Positions 22,289 through 25,585 of a stretch of DNA of 25,585 bases are shown here, in pieces. The notes below the pieces were generated by a model. It saw only the letters and a list, made by a program, of their open reading frames with translations. It ran no database searches and had not been told where the DNA came from. Source of the stretch: JAGOME01 sp039812375. Lineage in GTDB: Bacteria; Actinomycetota; Actinomycetes; Actinomycetales; Dermatophilaceae. The stretch's first letter is position 1, and each line of letters opens with the position of its first letter. The stretch is taken from positions 1 through 25,585 of the forward strand of contig JBDIAO010000037.1 of assembly GCA_039812375.1 (NCBI GenBank). The letters are read 5' to 3'. The translations under genes and the position numbers were made by a program.

Positions 22289-23110
22289 ATGAGCGCCGGC
22301 ACCCAGCCTGGCAAGGCTGCCACCCTCCTCGACCTCCACCACGGCCCTGGGTTCGTCATCCCCAATGCCTGGGACGCCGGCTCCGCGCGAGTCCTCGAGC
22401 GGATCGGCTTCCCGGCGATCGCGACGACGAGTGCCGGTATCGCGTGGTCCTGCGGCCTCCCCGACGGTGGCGCGATCGACGCCGAGACGATGCTCGAGCA
22501 CATCGGACGGATCGTCACGGCGGTGGACGTGCCCGTCACGGCCGACCTCGAGAACGGCTACGGCACCGCCCCCGAGGAGGTTGGGCGCACGGTGGCCCGG
22601 GCCGCCGCGCTCGGAGCCGTCGGGGCCAACCTCGAGGATGCCGCCGGCGGCGCCCTCTTCGGCATCGAAGAGGCCACGGAGCGCCTCGCCGCCGCCCGGG
22701 CCGCAGCACCGGCGGGCAGCTTCGTGCTCAACGCCCGCACAGACACGTACTTCGTCGGCACGAGCGGGGATGCGTTCACCGAGACCGTCGAACGGGCGCG
22801 CCGCTACGTCGAGGCCGGAGCCGACTGCGTCTTCGTCCCCGCGGTGCCTGACGCCGAGACGATCGGGGCCCTCGCCGCAGCCATCCCCGCGCCGATGAAT
22901 ATCGTTGCGGGACTTGCGAACACGATCGACGCTCCCACTCTCTTCGCGCTCGGGGTCAGGCGGGTCAGCCTCGGGGGTAGTCTCGCCCGGGCGGCGCTGT
23001 CCACGCTGGAAGCGGCCGGGCGGGAACTGCTCGAGACCGGGACCCTCGGTTTCCTCGACGGGGTGATCTCCTTCGGTGAACTCCAGTCCCGTTTCAGTCA
23101 CGGCCGGTAG
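22289..23110 (+). CDS. Isocitrate lyase/PEP mutase superfamily enzyme
   Basis: A 273-aa cytosolic TIM-barrel enzyme of the PEP mutase/isocitrate lyase superfamily (PF13714-like). Motifs are IPNAWDAGSARVLERIGFPAIATTSAG near the N-terminus, VTADLENGYG (metal-binding Asp/Glu), GANLEDA, LNARTD and IVAGL. These place it in the large PEP_mutase group with C-C or P-C bond-cleaving lyases. The KKCGH loop of true isocitrate and methylisocitrate lyases is absent; the corresponding stretch is SCGLPDGG. The substrate is therefore open, probably a 2-oxo or hydroxy-dicarboxylate. ATG 22289 with GGAG upstream; a TACACT -10-like hexamer lies at 22253-22258. No operon partner is evident. Confidence 0.87.
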   Translation: MSAGTQPGKAATLLDLHHGPGFVIPNAWDAGSARVLERIGFPAIATTSAGIAWSCGLPDGGAIDAETMLEHIGRIVTAVDVPVTADLENGYGTAPEEVGRTVARAAALGAVGANLEDAAGGALFGIEEATERLAAARAAAPAGSFVLNARTDTYFVGTSGDAFTETVERARRYVEAGADCVFVPAVPDAETIGALAAAIPAPMNIVAGLANTIDAPTLFALGVRRVSLGGSLARAALSTLEAAGRELLETGTLGFLDGVISFGELQSRFSHGR

Positions 23111-23289
23111 GAAAGGCCAGTAGAAAATCGGCCCCGTCAGCCCCGTCAGCGACCTCGTCGAGGAGGTCACCGAGGTGGACCGGCACCATCCGGCGTGCTC
23201 GCGGACCGGCCTCGCCACCGCGTGCTGCAGGCCCCGTCTCATACGCTGCAGGGACGACATCCGCGACGACACTGTGCCCGGAGGACCCC

Positions 23290-23730
23290 ATGGAACCCCG
23301 CCCGCCCCTTCCCCCCTTCAGTTATGAGGACGCCCTGGCCAAGGTTCAGGGTGCTGAGGACGCGTGGAACACGTGCGACCCGGTCGCAGTGGCCGGCGCC
23401 TACAGCCTCGACACCGTCTGGCGCAACCGGGACGAGCATGTCCGGGGCCGGGAGGAGGTCATTGCCTTCCTCACCCGGAAGTGGGAACGGGAACAGGACT
23501 ATCGGCTGCGCAAGAACCTGTGGGCCTTCGGGGACAACCGGATCGCAGTGCGTTTCCAGTACGAGTCTCGCGACGCCGACGGGCAGTGGTGGCGCTCCTA
23601 CGGGAACGAGCTGTGGGAGTTCGACGAACTCGGATACATGAAACGCCGCGAGGCGAGCATCAACGACGTCGCCATCGACGCGTCCGATTTGCGGGTCACC
23701 CCCGGCGAGGGGGAACTCCCACCCTACTGA
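23290..23730 (+). CDS. DUF1348 / NTF2-like SnoaL-fold protein
   Basis: A 146-aa protein of the DUF1348 (nuclear transport factor 2-like) family. The conserved pattern is FSYEDALAKVQGAEDAWNTCDP, then AYSLDTVWRNRDEHVRGREEVIAFLTRKWERE, LRKNLWAFGDNRIAVRFQYE, WWRSYGNELWEFDELGYM and KRREASINDVAID. Members are small alpha+beta cone proteins, sometimes enzymes, with no agreed function. ATG 23290 has a GGAGG site 6 nt upstream. The 179-bp gap after the lyase gene holds a GTC/GAGGTC-type short dyad but no gene. It is transcribed alone and ends convergently with the agmatine deiminase gene. Confidence 0.9.
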   Translation: MEPRPPLPPFSYEDALAKVQGAEDAWNTCDPVAVAGAYSLDTVWRNRDEHVRGREEVIAFLTRKWEREQDYRLRKNLWAFGDNRIAVRFQYESRDADGQWWRSYGNELWEFDELGYMKRREASINDVAIDASDLRVTPGEGELPPY

Positions 23731-23815
23731 CGTGCACTCAAGTCCCGGTCTCTATGAGGTCCCAGTCTGTGTGAGAGGTGCCTCCGGGGAGGTGCCTCCG
23801 GGCCGGTCCGGCGGG

Positions 23816-24850
23816 TCAGGCGCCCACCCTCGGTTGTTGCTGGGTGATGCAATGGATGCCGCCGCCTCGGGCGAAGATCTCCCGGGAGTCCACGGTCACC
23901 ACCTCACGGCCCGGATACACCTCCGCGAGGATGGACCGGGCCCGAGCGTCTGCCTCGTCCTCACCGAAGCCGCAGGCGATGACACCGCCGTTGACGACGA
24001 GGTGGTTGACATAGCTCCAGTCGACGAAGCCCTCGGCGTCGCGCAGCGTCGTCGGCGCCGGCAGGTCCACGACGCTCAGTGCGCGGCCGCCGGCATCCAC
24101 CTGCCCGCTGAGCTCCTCCCGCAGCATCCGGGACACCTCGAAGTCCGGGTGTGCGGCATCGCGCTGAACGTGCAGGAGCACGGTGCCCGGTGAGGGGAAC
24201 GTCGCGACGATGTCGATGTGCCCGCTCGTGCCGAACTCTTCGTAGTCCCGGGTCAGGCCACGGCTGAGCCACACGGCGTGGCTCGCCCCGATGGTGCGGG
24301 CGAGCTCAGCCTCGACCCGCTCTCGGGTCGCGTAGCGGTTGCGGCGCGGGTCGAGTTGGACGGTCTCGGTGAGCAGGACAGTGCCCTGTCCGTCGACGTG
24401 GAACCCACCGCCCTCGTTGACCAGGAGCGAGCTGACGACCTCCCCGCCGGTGGCGGCCGCGATGACCCGGGCATGGTCGGCGGACTCCTGCCACATCGCC
24501 CAGTCGTGGTCGCCCCAGCCGTTGAAGACCCAGTCGACCGCACCGAGCACCCCGGGGCGTTCGGGATCGAGGACGAACGTCGGGCCGGAGTCGCGGGCCC
24601 AGAACTCCCCGACCGGGGTTTCCAGGAGCTCGATCTCGCTGGACAGCATCCGCGCGGCCCGGGCGCTCTCGCTCGGGTCGACGAGCATGGTCACCGGCTC
24701 GAATGCCGTGATCGCGTGCGCGACCGCAGACCAGGCGGCATACCCGGCCTCGCGCTCGGCGACGCTCTCGCCGAGGGTCATTCCCTCCCGGGGGAAGGCC
24801 ATCCATACCCGCTCCTGAGGGGCGGTCTCCGACGGCATCACCCAGCCCAT
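23816..24850 (-). CDS. aguA: Agmatine deiminase (peptidyl-arginine deiminase family)
   Basis: A 344-aa enzyme of the guanidine-modifying superfamily, converting agmatine to N-carbamoylputrescine and ammonia in the polyamine pathway. Motifs are EFWARDSGPTFV, VNEGGGFHVDGQGTVLLTE, SGHIDIVATF with the catalytic His/Asp, and the nucleophile Cys334 in GGGIHCITQQQPR. ATG 24850 has GGAGGAG 6-8 nt upstream, so it is preferred over the TTG two codons earlier. The start follows the amidohydrolase remnant stop by 2 nt and the Shine-Dalgarno lies in that remnant's last codons, so the two were one operon. Carbamoylputrescine amidase (aguB) is not in the window. Confidence 0.92.
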   Translation of the reverse strand: MGWVMPSETAPQERVWMAFPREGMTLGESVAEREAGYAAWSAVAHAITAFEPVTMLVDPSESARAARMLSSEIELLETPVGEFWARDSGPTFVLDPERPGVLGAVDWVFNGWGDHDWAMWQESADHARVIAAATGGEVVSSLLVNEGGGFHVDGQGTVLLTETVQLDPRRNRYATRERVEAELARTIGASHAVWLSRGLTRDYEEFGTSGHIDIVATFPSPGTVLLHVQRDAAHPDFEVSRMLREELSGQVDAGGRALSVVDLPAPTTLRDAEGFVDWSYVNHLVVNGGVIACGFGEDEADARARSILAEVYPGREVVTVDSREIFARGGGIHCITQQQPRVGA

Positions 24851-24852
24851 GG

Positions 24853-25023
24853 TCAACTCCTCCGGCTCTCGGCGTCGTGCGCCCGATGGCGCGTGCGCCC
24901 CGCGACGATGGTCTCAACGACTCGCGCGTCGAGCAACGACTCAGGCCCGGCGGTGAACGGGTCGACGTCCAGGATGACGAGGTCAGCGGCGAAGCCGGGT
25001 GCGATCTGCCCACGCCAGTCCGC
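24853..25023 (-). pseudogene. C-terminal stump of an amidohydrolase (YtcJ-like)
   Basis: The minus-strand frame ending at TGA 24855-24853 encodes WRGQIAPGFAADLVILDVDP, then FTAGPESLLDARVVETIVAGRTRH, the typical last 50 residues of metal-dependent amidohydrolases. Upstream of about 25023 the homology ends in a 19-bp direct repeat and then in the promoter and 5' part of the divergent acetyltransferase gene. The metal-binding N-terminal and barrel regions are therefore deleted, leaving only the C-terminal composite-domain strand. It still supplies the ribosome-binding site for agmatine deiminase. Confidence 0.72.
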
Positions 25024-25062
25024 GTCCCCGACCGATGCCGCCCCGTCCCCGACCGATGCCGC
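25023..25062. repeat. 19-bp direct repeat at the amidohydrolase deletion junction
   Basis: CGTCCCCGACCGATGCCGC occurs at 25023-25041 and 25044-25062, period 21 nt. It lies where the amidohydrolase homology stops, consistent with a slippage or deletion scar. Confidence 0.75.
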
Positions 25063-25101
25063 GTCCCGGGTCGTTGGATGTCGCCGCGTCCTGGGTGGCC
25101 G

Positions 25102-25107
25102 GATACT
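25102..25107 (+). promoter_or_regulatory. Candidate -10 element, leaderless acetyltransferase transcript
   Basis: GATACT matches TATACT except at the first base and ends 6 nt before GTG 25114. No Shine-Dalgarno is visible. This is the same geometry as at the other leaderless candidates. Confidence 0.35.
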
Positions 25108-25113
25108 GGTCCG

Positions 25114-25585
25114 GTGGAGCCAACACTGAGCACGCAGCCGGTGGAGACGAACGAACACGGTCAACCCGTGGGCCCTCGCGTCGACCCCTGGCAACCCAAG
25201 CCGCTGCCGGACGGGCGGGTCCTCGAGGGCACGTGGTGCCGCCTGGAATCGCTCGACACCGACCGGCACGCCGAGCAGCTCTTCGCAGCCGACCGCGCCG
25301 ATGAGACGGGGGAGAGCTGGACCTACCTGCCCTACGGGCCCTTCCCGGGCCTCACGGCATACCGGGCCTGGGTCACCGACGTGGCCGGGCGACCCGACCC
25401 GTTCTTCTACGCGATCATCGACACCGATCCGGCATCCCCGAGTCAAGGCCAGGCGCTCGGGGTCGCCAGCTACTTGCGCATCAACCCGGAGCACGGCTCG
25501 ATCGAGGTCGGGAACCTGCACTACGCCCCGGCCCTGCAACGGCGCCGAGCTGCCACCCAGGCGCAATACCTGCTCATGGCACACG
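25114..25585 (+). CDS. GNAT-family acetyltransferase (partial, runs off right edge)
   Basis: The open frame from GTG 25114 (GTG 25141 is the alternative) stays open to the end, 157 codons. The sequence GRVLEGTWCRLESLDTDRHAEQLF, then WTYLPYGPFPGLTAYRAWV, FFYAIIDTD, ALGVASYLRINPEHGSIEVG and NLHYAPALQRRRAATQAQYL follows the RimJ/RimL-like GNAT N-acetyltransferase pattern. The acetyl-CoA-binding region begins at the end (RRRAATQAQYLL), and the last third is outside the window. It uses acetyl-CoA to acetylate an amine substrate that cannot be predicted. It diverges from the amidohydrolase stump and has a possible leaderless promoter. Confidence 0.85.
   Translation, partial: MEPTLSTQPVETNEHGQPVGPRVDPWQPKPLPDGRVLEGTWCRLESLDTDRHAEQLFAADRADETGESWTYLPYGPFPGLTAYRAWVTDVAGRPDPFFYAIIDTDPASPSQGQALGVASYLRINPEHGSIEVGNLHYAPALQRRRAATQAQYLLMAH

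Noticed and set aside
21899..23272. 457-codon minus-strand frame across 21.9-23.3 kb
   Set aside because: It is antisense to the PEP mutase-like gene and overlaps the small membrane gene in another frame, with no motifs.
1..25585. tRNA, rRNA, transposase or phage genes
   Set aside because: None could be recognised on either strand; the rearranged regions show debris and repeats but no mobile-element enzyme.

Overview
The window is GC-rich throughout, with densely packed genes, translational overlaps, lipobox lipoproteins, a LytR-CpsA-Psr cell-wall protein and two vapBC-type loci. This points to a high-GC Gram-positive actinobacterium (Actinomycetota). A Micrococcales relative such as Intrasporangiaceae is a guess from gene style, not something the sequence proves.

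Layout. 1-1532 (-) is a 2-oxoglutarate/Fe(II) dioxygenase that runs off the left edge. 1817-3714 is a divergent EamA/RhtA-type exporter and LysR regulator pair with a small AT-rich palindrome between them. 3938-7735 looks like an accessory and partly decaying stretch. It holds vapBC locus 1, a 76-aa membrane protein followed by two perfect palindromes, a Phd/VapC locus 2, and a polysaccharide-deacetylase lipoprotein gene broken by several lesions. 7742-9004 (-) is an LtrA-family membrane protein.

9113-14749 is a sugar-uptake operon. Two identical operator-like sites precede a lipoprotein binding protein, two permeases, a GntR/HutC regulator, a ROK kinase and NanE (ManNAc-6-phosphate epimerase). 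From the first permease onward every junction is a 4-nt overlap. The enzymes suggest import and use of N-acetylmannosamine or a sialic-acid-derived sugar. No transporter ATPase and no nanA are present, so a shared ATPase elsewhere is implied.

14786-15666 is a chimeric wreck of an ArsR-type C-terminal fragment joined out of frame to a MurB-like fragment. 15794-16181 is a second copy of the 76-aa membrane protein, again followed by two palindromes. 16261-20078 is a metal-sensor-like ArsR gene divergent from a 21-aa peptide gene, a duplicated NitT/TauT-type permease and an ATPase with an AAA-associated C-terminal domain; no binding protein is present. 20230-25585 carries an LCP protein, a small membrane protein, a PEP mutase/isocitrate lyase family enzyme, a DUF1348 protein, agmatine deiminase, an amidohydrolase stump and a partial GNAT acetyltransferase.

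Two observations stand out beyond gene content. The octamer CGGCATAC (or its complement) occurs at least 17 times across unrelated genes and in different reading frames, repeatedly forcing rare codons. The two small membrane-protein loci share downstream palindromes whose arms differ by compensatory changes.
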